The position numbers were made by a program, and so were the translations under genes. The notes beneath the pieces are model-generated. The model ran no database searches, had not been told where the DNA came from, and worked only from the letters and a program-made list of their open reading frames with translations. Below are positions 6,841-7,170 of a DNA stretch of 7,170 nucleotides, piece after piece. Numbering within the stretch: position 1 is the stretch's first letter; each line of letters starts with the position of its first letter. Source of the DNA: Chitinophagaceae bacterium (GTDB lineage: Bacteria; Bacteroidota; Bacteroidia; Chitinophagales; Chitinophagaceae); assembly GCA_947452875.1 (NCBI GenBank), contig CANGEZ010000096.1, positions 1 to 7,170 of the forward strand, read 5' to 3'.

Positions 6841-7170
6841 TTAATAGTGACATTTCTGACATTCAGTACCGCCGATTTTTTCAACAGTAACGCTGTCTAA
6901 TTTATGTTCTTTAATGTCTTTGTGGAATTTCTCGTAAATACTGTAAAACTTGTTGCCTTCTTTAGTTTCTTTATCGTAGAAATCAACTTTTGATTCACGG
7001 TGACAATTTATGCACCATCCCATACTCAGTTCAGCAAATTGGTAAACTTCCGGCATTTCCTGAATATTACCATGACAAGTTTGACATTGTTGTTTGCCTA
7101 CTTTTACGTGCTGGCTATGGTTGAAATAAACATGGTCAGGCAAGTTGTGAATTTTCACCCATTGAATAGG
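6841..7170 (-). CDS. actA: ActA, multihaem cytochrome c subunit of alternative complex III (3' end only)
   Basis: Only the last 109 codons are present; the reading frame stays open to the high-coordinate edge, so the real start is outside. The fragment begins PIQWVKIHNLPDHVYFNHSQHV, and the GTG at 7156-7158 is an internal Val codon rather than a start. Three haem c motifs are visible in the fragment: CQTCH at residues 29-33, CINCH at 53-57 and CQKCH at 104-108. ActA proteins of the Bacteroidota carry five haems, so two more are expected upstream. Further histidines (His13, His18, His21, His83, His89) are candidates for distal iron ligands. The last motif is one residue from the end of the protein (CQKCHY, then TAA). 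ActA is a periplasmic electron wire that receives electrons from the ActB clusters. The 40 bp gap to actB supports co-transcription. Confidence 0.93.
   Translation of the reverse strand, partial: PIQWVKIHNLPDHVYFNHSQHVKVGKQQCQTCHGNIQEMPEVYQFAELSMGWCINCHRESKVDFYDKETKEGNKFYSIYEKFHKDIKEHKLDSVTVEKIGGTECQKCHY

Overview
This window is a run of minus-strand genes that encode alternative complex III (ACIII, ActABCDEF), the quinol:electron-acceptor oxidoreductase that replaces the cytochrome bc1 complex in many bacteria. Several things point to a member of the Bacteroidota, probably near the Chitinophagaceae/Flavobacteriia. The DNA is AT-rich, A-rich leaders replace Shine-Dalgarno sequences before every gene, the protein sequences fit, and actB is a single fused gene. 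The family-level placement is inference.

Transcription runs from high to low coordinates. The order is actA (3' end only, 6841-7170), actB (3588-6800), actC (2075-3526), actD (1373-1963), actE (639-1274) and actF (5' part only, 1-571). The window cuts actA and actF, so the operon promoter, the first two haem motifs expected of ActA, and whatever follows actF all lie outside it. The spacers are 40, 61, 111, 98 and 67 bp, with no overlaps and no convincing terminator or internal promoter. No gene-free stretch exceeds 300 bp. I saw no RNA gene, CRISPR array or mobile element, and no plus-strand gene.

The subunits form one machine. ActC and ActF are NrfD/PsrC-like membrane proteins that carry the quinol chemistry. 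ActB is a periplasm-facing protein with a molybdopterin-oxidoreductase-like half that appears to lack the cofactor and an iron-sulfur half with 15 cluster cysteines. ActA is a multihaem cytochrome c. ActE is a lipid-anchored monohaem cytochrome c. ActD is a small two-helix membrane subunit. Electrons from menaquinol are expected to pass through the iron-sulfur clusters and haems to a cytochrome c or directly to a partner terminal oxidase.

This is a known system, not a new one. The least explained material is in the spacers: a telomere-like TCCTAATCCCTAA direct repeat after actD, an A/T-rich direct-plus-inverted repeat cluster between actC and actD, and a similar short leader motif at the same distance before actE and actF.
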